29,848 nucleotides of DNA, taken from positions 1 to 29,848 of the forward strand of contig JAVBKB010000032.1 of assembly GCA_031554275.1 (NCBI GenBank), read 5' to 3'. Shown piece after piece: positions 8,167-16,326 of this stretch. Under the pieces are notes generated by a model that was given only the letters and a program-made list of their open reading frames with translations, was not told the origin of the DNA and ran no database searches. Numbering within the stretch: position 1 is the first letter of the stretch; every line of letters begins with the position of its first letter. The stretch comes from JAVBKB01 sp031554275 (GTDB lineage: Bacteria > Bacillota > Bacilli > JARBTR01). A program made the translations under genes and the position numbers.

Positions 8167-8235
8167 ATGATCGAAGGCACATCTAGATTTCAAGATCCGC
8201 TTCCACCAGTTTTCGGCATATTCTTTAAATGGTAA
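8167..8235 (+). CDS. 22-aa peptide ORF divergent from the regulator
   Basis: A short ORF starts with MIEGTSR and ends PPVFGIFFKW, followed by TAA. GGAG at 8155-8158 is 8 nt before the ATG at 8167. An ATG at 8161 would be too close to it. The ORF is preceded by a promoter (8094-8122), and a 15-bp stem-loop overlaps its stop, so it forms a complete transcription unit of about 135 nt. The C-terminus is hydrophobic and aromatic, like the active parts of XIP and SHP pheromones. There is no clear export signal, but ComS of S. mutans also lacks a classical one. I infer a cognate peptide for the adjacent regulator. The alternative is a small RNA whose ORF is accidental. Confidence 0.5.
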   Translation: MIEGTSRFQDPLPPVFGIFFKW

Positions 8236-8263
8236 TAGACATATGAATTGTCTGTTGCCATTT
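8227..8263 (+). terminator. Terminator-like hairpin after the 22-codon ORF
   Basis: A 15-bp RNA stem (8227-8241 with 8249-8263, two G-U pairs, 7-nt loop) is followed by TATTATATT. The left arm overlaps the last codons and the stop of the mini-ORF. Confidence 0.6.
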
Positions 8264-8541
8264 TATTATATTAAATCCAATCTGTTTTCAAAAGAAGTAT
8301 TATCACAATTTGTTCACTTCTTTGATTATTCTTATTTCAAATGTGAATTTCAGCTCTAAAAATGGTAAGATACTTATGAATATGTTTTGTGCGTTACCAC
8401 ATTGTGCTTCACAACAACTGTATTCTAGTAATACTTGGTTATTCTAGAACTTAGATAGAACGGTTCTTTCACTTTGGTTGCTACTTTGATGACCAAAACA
8501 GAACTATGGTAAAGAGAATCTTTGATGAGAGGGGTCTATAA
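8264..8541. other. Intergenic region upstream of walR
   Basis: This gap should hold the walR promoter, but no hexamer pair is convincing. It contains an 8-bp inverted repeat AAAGAAGT/ACTTCTTT (8291-8298, 8316-8323), TTGTG-CTT-CACAA (8402-8414) and AGAAC-G-GTTCT (8457-8467). Any of these could be an operator or chance. No RNA gene was recognised. Confidence 0.4.
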
Positions 8542-9243
8542 ATGCTAGATAAAAAAATTCTTGTTGTAGATGATGAAAAGCCCATTGCAGATATTCTTGA
8601 GTTTAATCTTTCAAAAGAAGGGTTTGTTGTTCAATGTGCCTATGATGGTGTTGAAGCGCTCAAGCTAGTGGAGAGCTTTCAGCCAGAATTGATTCTTTTG
8701 GACATCATGCTACCACAAATGGATGGTATGGAAGTTTGCCGTGAGGTTAGAAAGAAATATGACATGCCAATTATTATGTTAACTGCCAAGGATTCAGAAT
8801 TCGATAAAGTACTCGGGCTAGAGCTAGGTGCAGATGATTATGTTACAAAGCCATTTAGTACGCGGGAAATTATTGCTCGAGTCAAGGCTAATCTTCGTCG
8901 GAGAAGCAATAGCTTAAATGCTGATGAATCCTTTTCAACTGAAATTAAGATAGGGGATCTTGTTGTTCATCCAGATTCCTACACCGTTTCCAAACGGGGA
9001 AAGAATGTAGAATTAACTCATCGTGAGTTTGAATTAATTTATTACTTAGCACGTCACCTTGGACAAGTGATGACAAGAGAACACCTGTTGCAAACTGTTT
9101 GGGGTTACGATTACTTTGGGGATCTTCGAACTGTCGATGTCACTGTTAGACGTCTACGAGAGAAAATAGAAGATGACCCAAGCTTACCTGCATGGATTTC
9201 AACAAGAAGAGGTGTTGGCTACTACCTACGTAATCCAGAATAA
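8542..9243 (+). CDS. walR: Response regulator WalR (VicR/YycF)
   Basis: WalR is the OmpR-family regulator of cell-wall hydrolase genes and is essential in most Firmicutes. The 233-aa protein has a receiver domain (acidic pair Asp10-Asp11, phospho-acceptor Asp54 in LILLDIMLP, Lys in DDYVTKPF) and a winged-helix DNA-binding domain from about 130 (ELTHREFELIYYLARH, RTVDVTVRRLREKIE, RRGVGYYL). GAGAGGGG precedes the ATG. It heads the walRKHIJ cluster, with walK 33 bp downstream. Confidence 0.97.
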   Translation: MLDKKILVVDDEKPIADILEFNLSKEGFVVQCAYDGVEALKLVESFQPELILLDIMLPQMDGMEVCREVRKKYDMPIIMLTAKDSEFDKVLGLELGADDYVTKPFSTREIIARVKANLRRRSNSLNADESFSTEIKIGDLVVHPDSYTVSKRGKNVELTHREFELIYYLARHLGQVMTREHLLQTVWGYDYFGDLRTVDVTVRRLREKIEDDPSLPAWISTRRGVGYYLRNPE

Positions 9244-9276
9244 TCATTTGAAAATGGCCCAGATAAGGAGTTTATA

Positions 9277-11097
9277 ATGGGGAAGGTGCGTTTTTTTAAC
9301 TCAGTAAGAGTGAAATTTGTGCTTATATTTGTTTTACTGATCTTCATTTCCATGCAAATCATTAGTGTGTACTTTGTGCAGAAGCTAGAGGAACAAATGA
9401 TTTCCAATTTCGAGAAATCTGTCAGAGAAAGAATTGGTGTTCTTACTTATACGGTTCAAGGGGAAATCACGAAGGAACGTGCAAGTCAGGACCCCGAGCT
9501 CGAGACCGCCCTGAATAATGTGCTTTCTAAGAATACTTCTGGCGACCTAAATGAAATCATGGTTGTTGATAAGAATTTAATCATTATTGCTAATCCTAGC
9601 GAACCGAATACAATTGGGAAGAAATCAAATGATACTCGTGTGAAACAAGCAATCACTTCTGGTACCACTGACCCTGACGAGATTTATGACCAAGAAACAG
9701 GGAAGCGAAACTGGGTTTTAGCTGAGCCGATTTTACAAAATAATGAAATTATCGGTTGTCTTTACGTGACTTCCAATATTGAAAAAGTCTATAACCAAAT
9801 TGATGAAATAAATACGATCATGAAAACAGGAACTGTTATTTCTCTAATTGTAACGGCTATTTTGGGGTTAATTGTCTCGCAAATGATTACACGACCGATT
9901 TCAGAAATGCGTAAACAAGCTGTTGCGATGTCAAAAGGACATTACAATCGAAGTGCACGTATCTTTGGAAATGATGAAATCGGCCAATTGGCAATGACTT
10001 TTAACAGCTTGTCGAGGAAGCTACAGGATGCTCAGTCCACAACTGATGCAGAGAAGAGGAAGCTTGCATCTATTCTTTCTAATATGTCTGATGGTGTAAT
10101 CGCGACTGACAGAAAAGGGCGGGTAATCCTGATAAATGACCCAGCACTTAAAATGCTAAATGTTAATTCTGAGGATGAGGTCCTTTCGAAACCACTAACT
10201 CAGTTATTGGATATCGAGGAGGAGTTTTCATTTGAAGCGCTACTAGATCGAAATGAATCTCTTATCCTTGATTATAGTGAGAAGGGTGAAAAGTACTTCC
10301 TAAGAGCGCTTTTCTCCGCCATTCAACGAGAGACTGGATTTGTAAATGGTCTAATCACTGTGTTGCATGATATCACCGAACAAGAGAAAATCGAGGATGA
10401 CCGGAAAGAATTTGTTGCCAATGTTTCTCATGAGCTACGGACTCCATTGACCACAATGAGAAGTTATTTAGAAGCCCTTTCTGATGGTGCAATGCAGAAT
10501 GAGGCGCTTTCCAATAAGTTCTTAACAGTTGTTCAGGATGAAACTGAGCGGATGATCAGAATGGTAAATGATCTATTAAACCTTTCGCGGATGGAAAGTG
10601 GAAATAGTGCATTATCATTGCAGTGGACTGATTTTAGTAGGTTTTTAAGTAAAATTATTGACCGATTTGAGCTTTCAATTGAGAGAGGCGTTACCTTCAA
10701 AAGAGAAATTCCAAGTACAAGTGTTTTTGTTGAGATAGATCGGGACAAAATCATTCAAGTTGTTGATAATATTATTTCGAATGCATTGAAATACTCTCCT
10801 GAAGGTGGGCAAATAACTTTTCGCTTACAGGTGCTAGAAGATACTATTGAAGTCAGCATCCGAGACCAAGGCATGGGTATGCCCAAGGGCAATGTAGAGA
10901 AAATATTTAACCGCTTCTACCGTGTAGATAAAGCACGTTCCCGCCGACTAGGTGGTACTGGACTTGGATTAGCAATTGCAAAAGAAATCATTACCTCACA
11001 TAATGGTGATATTTTTGCCCGGAGCATTGAAGGTGTCGGCACAACAATTATCTTTTCATTACCTTATGAAAACCAAACTGGGGATGAGTGGGAATGA
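9277..11097 (+). CDS. walK: Sensor histidine kinase WalK (VicK/YycG)
   Basis: WalK is the membrane kinase that phosphorylates WalR. The order in its 606 aa is TM1 (about 13-33), an extracellular sensor domain of roughly 150 aa, TM2 (about 183-203), HAMP (204-255), PAS (262-370), HisKA with His385 in VSHELRTP, and an ATPase domain (N-box IISNALKYSPEGG, G-boxes RDQGMGMP and GGTGLGLAIAKEI). The extracellular domain and second TM separate it from the one-TM streptococcal form and agree with the presence of walH and walI. AAGGAG precedes the ATG. The stop overlaps the walH start by 4 bp (ATGA). Confidence 0.97.
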   Translation: MGKVRFFNSVRVKFVLIFVLLIFISMQIISVYFVQKLEEQMISNFEKSVRERIGVLTYTVQGEITKERASQDPELETALNNVLSKNTSGDLNEIMVVDKNLIIIANPSEPNTIGKKSNDTRVKQAITSGTTDPDEIYDQETGKRNWVLAEPILQNNEIIGCLYVTSNIEKVYNQIDEINTIMKTGTVISLIVTAILGLIVSQMITRPISEMRKQAVAMSKGHYNRSARIFGNDEIGQLAMTFNSLSRKLQDAQSTTDAEKRKLASILSNMSDGVIATDRKGRVILINDPALKMLNVNSEDEVLSKPLTQLLDIEEEFSFEALLDRNESLILDYSEKGEKYFLRALFSAIQRETGFVNGLITVLHDITEQEKIEDDRKEFVANVSHELRTPLTTMRSYLEALSDGAMQNEALSNKFLTVVQDETERMIRMVNDLLNLSRMESGNSALSLQWTDFSRFLSKIIDRFELSIERGVTFKREIPSTSVFVEIDRDKIIQVVDNIISNALKYSPEGGQITFRLQVLEDTIEVSIRDQGMGMPKGNVEKIFNRFYRVDKARSRRLGGTGLGLAIAKEIITSHNGDIFARSIEGVGTTIIFSLPYENQTGDEWE

Positions 11098-12425
11098 AGC
11101 GTGAAAGATTCAAAACTGTTCTACTTGTTTTCTTAGTTCTGTTAAGTGCTACTTTATCATGGCGTATTCTTAATTACAGACCAGCCTATGAAAAGGCGCC
11201 CCTAACGGCAGCGGCTATCGAAACAAATGTACAAATGAAACTAACTCCTGAAGCTATTATTCAACCTCAGTTTGTGACTCTTCACACATCTGAAACGGAT
11301 TACTTATCTTATGATCCAGCTCTTCTGGCAAATAGTATAGCTGATTTCGAAAAAATGAAATTGGAAGTCGTCCATTCAAATTCTTTTAAGAAAACAAATG
11401 GTAGTACATTGCTAGAAGAGATTAATAGCTTTCTTGAATCGAAGAACTTGGGCACAAACACGGATAAGCTTCCATTAGTTTCGACTGATACCATCATTTA
11501 TACTTTCCCTGGTAATGTGCCATTTTCTTTGTTCAGTTCATTCATGCATTTGAACGATACAGGTATTATTAATTTCACATTTGATAAAATTATTATTCCG
11601 ACGAAAAGTGAGAGTAGGGCAATATTTTTCGTTTCTCAAGATGAATTCTATGTTGAAGCATCTGTAGATCCGTCTGTTGTTGAAGTGTTTCGGGAAAACT
11701 ATTTCAGCTCAAAGGAATCGTTTAAGAAGGCTGTCTCTGTTACAATAGGGGAGAATAGACAAATTTATGTGCCCGCAGATCCTTTTGTTGTCCCTTCCAA
11801 AAAGTATATTAAGAATACTTTAGATATTAGTGGGTTTGTGAAGGCGCTTTTTCCAAATCCGAATGATGTACACAAGGAATTCAGAGCGAATGACGAATCT
11901 ATTTCTGATGGGGCTAGTTTGATTAGTATTTTCTATGATACATCTACTTTTTCATATGTTAAACCAACACTTAACGATACAAAAAGTCCAAATCAAGAGA
12001 CAAAGTTGCTAAATAATATTGACTTTATAAACAGTCATGCTGGCTGGGCACCAGGCTATCGTTATGCTAGCAAGAATAATTCCAAAAACCACTCAATTTT
12101 CCGTCTATATGAAGGAGGATTTCCTGTATTCAGCACTGCTAATAAGAGTGAAATACTGGTTTCCTCTAACCCTGAGAATATCAAATTCTATAAGAGACCT
12201 TACTTTGCCTTAGATGTTGCTGTTGATGAATCGGTTAATGTAACGCTTCCCACCGGAGCTGAGGTGCTCGCTAAATTATCTTTGGAGCCTGATTTCGACA
12301 TTAAGAATGTTGATGATTTGGTAATAGGTTATTCTATGGAATTTGATCCAGTGAACAAAAACGTAGTGAACCTAGATCCTTGTTGGTACTTGTACTTCAA
12401 AGGCAGTTGGGTGAAAATTGAGTGA
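11094..12425 (+). CDS. walH: WalK-regulating protein WalH (YycH)
   Basis: YycH is a membrane-anchored extracytoplasmic protein that, with YycI, forms a complex with WalK and tunes its activity. The protein is 443 aa, with one N-terminal membrane segment (about 7-25, FKTVLLVFLVLLSATLSW) and a large outside domain. The ATG at 11094 overlaps the walK stop as ATGA, which implies translational coupling. A GTG at 11088 would add two residues. Sequence conservation in this family is low, so the call rests on position, length and topology. Confidence 0.9.
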   Translation: MKRERFKTVLLVFLVLLSATLSWRILNYRPAYEKAPLTAAAIETNVQMKLTPEAIIQPQFVTLHTSETDYLSYDPALLANSIADFEKMKLEVVHSNSFKKTNGSTLLEEINSFLESKNLGTNTDKLPLVSTDTIIYTFPGNVPFSLFSSFMHLNDTGIINFTFDKIIIPTKSESRAIFFVSQDEFYVEASVDPSVVEVFRENYFSSKESFKKAVSVTIGENRQIYVPADPFVVPSKKYIKNTLDISGFVKALFPNPNDVHKEFRANDESISDGASLISIFYDTSTFSYVKPTLNDTKSPNQETKLLNNIDFINSHAGWAPGYRYASKNNSKNHSIFRLYEGGFPVFSTANKSEILVSSNPENIKFYKRPYFALDVAVDESVNVTLPTGAEVLAKLSLEPDFDIKNVDDLVIGYSMEFDPVNKNVVNLDPCWYLYFKGSWVKIE

Positions 12426-12564
12426 CAGATTGTTCAGAATTGAATAATCCAACTTTGCAATGAAATCGAGATGAAAGTGATAGATAATTTGGTTGCAACT
12501 CATGCAATAATTCAGGAATCTATAAGTGAATGATCGCTTGTTGTATTGACAGGGGGACAGCGTT

Positions 12565-13338
12565 TTGGATTGGGGAAAAACAAAAACAATATTCATCATT
12601 GCCTTCGTGTTGCTAAATTTCTTCTTGGTGAAAGAGTTTGTTTCTAAACGCTCCGAAAACAAATTGGAAATCGCGAAGATAGAGACGATAGAGGACAAAT
12701 TATCGAAAGAAAGTGTTAGTTATGCTAAATTGCCAAAGATAACCGAAAATGATTTGAAGATCGGTGCCAAGCCAAAGGTTTTTACAAATGAGCTCAGCAA
12801 GACATTAAAAAATGTTAAAGTTGAGCTGAAGTCAAATACCATTCTAACTGGCAAGTTAGATCAACCCTTTCAGTTTGATGAGGAACCCACAGACGAGCAA
12901 ATAGAAACCTTTCTTGCTGATTATGTAATTGATGGAGATCAATATGTGCTGGTCAATTTTAATGAAAGCAAGAAGGAGGCTATATTTTTTCAACAGTATG
13001 ATGATAAAATATTTTTTAACAACGATAGTGCTACACTTAAGGTGAATCTTGATGCAAACCTTCAAGCAACTGGATATGTGCAAACCATGTTGTCAGAAAT
13101 TAAAACTTTGGGGATGAAGCAACCCGTTATCCCTGCTCTAAATGCGATTGAGACCCTACTAGATAAAGGGTATATCCTTTCAGGTTGCAAGATCACTGGT
13201 GTTGAGCTTGGCTATTTCACTTTAGTCCCAACTACTTATCAGGTACTTGAACCAACTTGGCGTATTGTAACAGACGATGGCAAGGTATTATTTGTTACTG
13301 CATTTGAAAGCGACATCCATGAACTACAAAAAGAGTGA
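12565..13338 (+). CDS. walI: WalK-regulating protein WalI (YycI)
   Basis: WalI is the partner of WalH in WalK control. The protein is 257 aa and opens MDWGKTKTIFIIAFVLLNFF, an anchor typical of YycI, followed by an extracytoplasmic domain. The start is TTG, supported by AGGGGGAC 8 nt upstream. A 139-bp gap separates it from walH, whereas these genes are usually tightly packed. Its 3' end runs into the walJ RBS region (9 bp before the walJ ATG). Confidence 0.92.
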   Translation: MDWGKTKTIFIIAFVLLNFFLVKEFVSKRSENKLEIAKIETIEDKLSKESVSYAKLPKITENDLKIGAKPKVFTNELSKTLKNVKVELKSNTILTGKLDQPFQFDEEPTDEQIETFLADYVIDGDQYVLVNFNESKKEAIFFQQYDDKIFFNNDSATLKVNLDANLQATGYVQTMLSEIKTLGMKQPVIPALNAIETLLDKGYILSGCKITGVELGYFTLVPTTYQVLEPTWRIVTDDGKVLFVTAFESDIHELQKE

Positions 13339-13346
13339 GGCAAATT

Positions 13347-14135
13347 ATGAAATTTAGTGTTTTATCCAGTGGAAGTACTGGAAATGCAATTTATATTGAA
13401 ACTGAAGAAAACCGAATTGTAGTCGATGTTGGCATGAATGGTAAGAAGATGGATGCGCTTTTCAAAATGATCGATCGCGATCCTGCAACAATTGATGCGA
13501 TTTTGATCTCACATGAACATCGTGACCATGTAAGTGGTGCTGGTGTATTTGCCAGAAAGTATGGGATTCCTGTATATGCAAATGCGAAAACATGGACTGG
13601 GATGAAGAGCATTATAGGTGAGTTATCAACGGATTACAAATTTGAATTTCCAACTGGCTCTATTCAATCCTTTGGAAAGCTCGATATTGAATCTTTTGGG
13701 GTATCTCATGATGCTCGAGAGCCAATGTTTTTTTCCTTCCATTACCAAGGCAAAAAGCTATCGATTGTTACTGATACAGGTTATATTAGTGATAAAGTCA
13801 AAGGTGTTATAGATAACTCTAATGCATTTGTTTTCGAATGCAATCATGATGTGAATTTGCTAAGGATGGGGAAGTATCCGTGGCATTTGCAGCAACGAAT
13901 TCTCGGAGATCGAGGGCATGTTTCCAATGAAGATGCAGCCCTAGCAATGAGTGAAGTCATTGGTGTCCAAACAAAGCGCATCTACATGGCACATTTAAGT
14001 AAAGAAAATAACTATGTTGACCTTGCTAGAATGACGGTAGAGCAAGTTTTGAAGGGGAGAGAGTGCCCTGTTGGTCAACAGTTTTTCATTTATGAGACAT
14101 TTCCTGATAAACCAACTGCAATGGCAAGCGTATAA
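13347..14135 (+). CDS. walJ: MBL-fold hydrolase WalJ (YycJ)
   Basis: WalJ is a cytosolic metallo-beta-lactamase-fold protein, a putative 5'-3' exonuclease. The 262-aa protein starts MKFSVLSSGSTGNA and has the metal-binding HEHRDH motif in ISHEHRDHVSG, an Asp in VTDTGYIS and the late His in MAHLSKENN. The ATG at 13347 is chosen because GAGTGAGG precedes it and it gives the family N-terminus. A GTG at 13335 inside walI would add MRQI. Its role in the wal operon is still unclear in the literature I know; links to cell division and mismatch repair have been proposed. Confidence 0.93.
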   Translation: MKFSVLSSGSTGNAIYIETEENRIVVDVGMNGKKMDALFKMIDRDPATIDAILISHEHRDHVSGAGVFARKYGIPVYANAKTWTGMKSIIGELSTDYKFEFPTGSIQSFGKLDIESFGVSHDAREPMFFSFHYQGKKLSIVTDTGYISDKVKGVIDNSNAFVFECNHDVNLLRMGKYPWHLQQRILGDRGHVSNEDAALAMSEVIGVQTKRIYMAHLSKENNYVDLARMTVEQVLKGRECPVGQQFFIYETFPDKPTAMASV

Positions 14136-14146
14136 TTTCAATCGAG

Positions 14147-14172
14147 AGATGCACCTTATTAGATGTGCATTT
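14147..14172 (+). terminator. Weak hairpin after walJ
   Basis: AGATGCAC (14147-14154) pairs with GTGCATTT (14165-14172) over 8 bp including one G-U pair, followed by a short T-rich stretch. It is a possible partial terminator between walJ and htrA. Confidence 0.35.
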
Positions 14173-14284
14173 CTTTAAATTGCTGGGGTTTTCGGTCAAA
14201 ATTAGAGGATTGGAATGTTTAAGGAAAAATTAAGTTAACCCCGTTAGAATGAATTTATTAATATTATATAGGAGGAAACTAACA

Positions 14285-15502
14285 ATGGGTTTCTATGATC
14301 AAAGTGATAATGTCCAAGTAGTGAAAAAAAGTAATCCACTAAGTATTTTCTTAAGTGGTCTTGCGGGAGTCTTGATTGGTGCTTTATTAGTATATTTGGT
14401 TCTTGGTAATGTATCGTCAACCAAGGACAATGATAATAGTACAAATAAGGCTACCAATGTTACAAAGACAGGTGCAGAAAAAACGGTTCAGCTAGATATT
14501 CGATCTGCTGTGACAGATGCAGCGGAAAATGTCAGTGATTGTGTGGTTGGGATATCAAATATTCAGAAAACAGGATCTTCTAATTTCTATCATAATTTCA
14601 ATAAGCAAAATGAAGGCGAGGAGAACAGCGCTGAAGCAGGTTCAGGATCTGGTGTAATCTACAAGATCAGTGATGGCAAAGCCTATATCGTCACAAATAA
14701 TCATGTTGTTGCAGATGCAGATTCTTTAGAAGTAACATTGAATAATGGTGATAAAGCGCCTGCTGAACTGGTTGGTGCGGATCAATTAATGGATCTTGCG
14801 GTCATTACAATTAGTTCTGAGGGTATTGAAAAACATGCAGAGTTTGGCGATTCAGACAGCTTGAAAACTGGTGAGAATGTAATTGCAATTGGAAATCCGC
14901 TTGGTTTGCGGTTCTCGGGTTCTGTCACTGAAGGTATTGTTTCTGGATTAAACCGAACTGTCCCAATCTATGACAACGCTGGAACTACAATTTGGAATGC
15001 TGATGTTCTTCAAACAGATGCAGCGATTAATCCTGGTAATAGTGGTGGCGCTCTTGTCAATATGCAGAGTCAAGTAATTGGCATTAACTCCATGAAAATA
15101 AGCCAATCAGCCGTTGAAGGTATTGGATTAGCCATCCCAATCAATGTCGTGAAGCCAATTATTGACGACCTAGAGCAATATGGTAAAGTAAAACGTCCTC
15201 AGATTGGAATAAGCAATTTGCATGCAGTGGCAGAGTATAGTTCTTACGATCAAGAAGAGAACCTTAAACTCCCAGATAACACTGAAGGTGTCGTTGCAGA
15301 AATTGTAGCAACTGGTTCACCTGCAGAACTTGCAGGGATGAAAGACTTCGATGTCATCGTGAAAATAAGTGGAGAAGCCACCCCTGACATTGGTACGCTT
15401 CGTAAAGTCCTTTATAAAAACAAAGTCGGTGACACTGTTGATGTTGAGATATACCGGAACGGTGAATTGAAAACACTCAATGTGAAATTGGGAGAAGGAT
15501 AA
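14285..15502 (+). CDS. htrA: HtrA/DegP-type membrane-anchored serine protease
   Basis: HtrA degrades misfolded exported proteins at the cell surface. The protein is 405 aa, with one N-terminal membrane segment (about 18-41), a low-complexity Asn/Thr-rich linker and a trypsin-like domain with His140 (TNNHVV), Asp170 (MDLAVI) and Ser253 (NPGNSGGAL). A C-terminal PDZ domain follows (about 300-400, VVAEIVATGSPAELAG). The start is ATG 14285, 7 nt after GGAGGAAA. htrA next to walJ and rlmH is the usual Lactobacillales order. A strong terminator follows. Confidence 0.96.
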   Translation: MGFYDQSDNVQVVKKSNPLSIFLSGLAGVLIGALLVYLVLGNVSSTKDNDNSTNKATNVTKTGAEKTVQLDIRSAVTDAAENVSDCVVGISNIQKTGSSNFYHNFNKQNEGEENSAEAGSGSGVIYKISDGKAYIVTNNHVVADADSLEVTLNNGDKAPAELVGADQLMDLAVITISSEGIEKHAEFGDSDSLKTGENVIAIGNPLGLRFSGSVTEGIVSGLNRTVPIYDNAGTTIWNADVLQTDAAINPGNSGGALVNMQSQVIGINSMKISQSAVEGIGLAIPINVVKPIIDDLEQYGKVKRPQIGISNLHAVAEYSSYDQEENLKLPDNTEGVVAEIVATGSPAELAGMKDFDVIVKISGEATPDIGTLRKVLYKNKVGDTVDVEIYRNGELKTLNVKLGEG

Positions 15503-15512
15503 CAACTATCTG

Positions 15513-15542
15513 ACAAGCACAAAATTTGTGCTTGTTTTTTTT
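15513..15542 (+). terminator. Rho-independent terminator of htrA
   Basis: ACAAGCAC/GTGCTTGT (15513-15520 with 15528-15535) has an AT-rich loop and is followed by eight or more T. It lies 10 bp after the htrA stop. Confidence 0.92.
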
Positions 15543-15594
15543 GTTTCAAAAGGGATAAGATGTACCTATCTTATAAAAATCAGGGGTTGCAAAG

Positions 15595-15774
15595 ATGAAA
15601 ATTAGTTGTTGCTTAGAACATGTTGGACTTGCTTTAGATGAAATCGTTGATGAGCAGGAGGTCGCACCTTTTCTAATTCCGCTAGAAATTGATGAGCAAG
15701 CTCATTGCCAATATTGTAACGAGCCTGCTACCTACTCAGTCGCTGATACATCGGATTTGGCTGAGGAGTGTTAG
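15595..15774 (+). CDS. CxxH/CxxC small zinc-ribbon-like protein
   Basis: A 59-aa protein begins MKISCCLEHVGLALDEIVDE and carries CQYCN near its centre. The CxxH (CLEH) and CxxC (CQYC) pairs could bind one zinc. This matches the CxxH/CxxC family found next to rlmH in lactic acid bacteria and other Bacilli. The function is unknown. AGGGG precedes the ATG. The stop lies one base before the rlmH start, and GAGGAG inside its last codons is the rlmH RBS, so the two are translationally linked. Upstream, ATAAGAT/ATCTTAT (15555-15561, 15568-15574) forms a small inverted repeat next to a possible -10 (TATAAA, 15572). Confidence 0.85.
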   Translation: MKISCCLEHVGLALDEIVDEQEVAPFLIPLEIDEQAHCQYCNEPATYSVADTSDLAEEC

Positions 15775-15775
15775 C

Positions 15776-16255
15776 ATGCAAATTACAGTTATCTCAGTTG
15801 GTCAGGTTAAAGAGAAATTTCTTTCTCAAGCAATTGCTGAATACCATAAGCGGATTTCTCTTTACGCTAAACTTGAATTTATTGAAGTAGCAGATGAGAA
15901 AGCGCCAGAAAATTTAAGCGCTGCTGAGATGGAGCAAGTGAAAACCAAAGAGGGCACTCGTATACTTGCAAAGATCCCCACACAAAGCCATGTCATTGCG
16001 CTTGCAATTGAAGGACAATCCTTGTCTTCAGAAGCATTTGCGCAGCACTTAGATAAGTTGGCGACTTATGGAAATAGCCGCATTACTTTTGTTATTGGAG
16101 GTTCATTGGGATTGAGTGGACAAGTATTATTACAGGCGAATGAGCTGTTATCATTTTCGAAAATGACTTTCCCACATCAATTAATGAAACTGATTCTGAC
16201 TGAGCAAATCTATCGGGCGTTTCGAATAAATCTTGGTGCACCTTATCATAAATAG
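15776..16255 (+). CDS. rlmH: 23S rRNA pseudouridine(1915)-N3 methyltransferase
   Basis: RlmH methylates pseudouridine 1915 in helix 69 of 23S rRNA using SAM, on the assembled 70S ribosome. The protein is exactly the usual 159 aa. It has MQITVISVGQVKEKF at the start, a SPOUT-type SAM loop FVIGGSLGLSG and the ending LTEQIYRAFRINLGAPYHK. The ATG at 15776 follows GAGGAG by 7 nt. Longer in-frame starts overlap the CxxH/CxxC gene and are rejected. It is the last gene of the plus-strand cluster. Confidence 0.97.
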   Translation: MQITVISVGQVKEKFLSQAIAEYHKRISLYAKLEFIEVADEKAPENLSAAEMEQVKTKEGTRILAKIPTQSHVIALAIEGQSLSSEAFAQHLDKLATYGNSRITFVIGGSLGLSGQVLLQANELLSFSKMTFPHQLMKLILTEQIYRAFRINLGAPYHK

Positions 16256-16260
16256 ACTCC

Positions 16261-16305
16261 AGATTTCATCACGCCGGATTTCATCACGCCAGATTTCGGC
16301 ATGAC
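16261..16305 (+). repeat. 15-bp tandem repeat, three units
   Basis: AGATTTCATCACGCC, GGATTTCATCACGCC and AGATTTCGGCATGAC follow directly after the rlmH stop, between convergent genes. The first two differ at one base and the third is diverged. No terminator stem is evident in this gap. Confidence 0.8.
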
Positions 16306-16326
16306 TAGTTCAATCGTTACTACAAA

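Noticed and set aside
8291..8323. AAAGAAGT/ACTTCTTT inverted repeat before walR as terminator or operator
   Set aside because: The stem is short, the gap is 17 nt, and no T-run follows; kept only as a note in the gap entry.
8376..8447. A 23-codon ORF (MNMFCALPHC...) in the walR leader
   Set aside because: It has only a weak GGTAAG and no promoter or terminator tied to it, unlike the ORF at 8167.
15689..15775. N-terminal extension of rlmH
   Set aside because: It overlaps the CxxH/CxxC gene in another frame. The ATG at 15776 has an SD and gives the exact family length.
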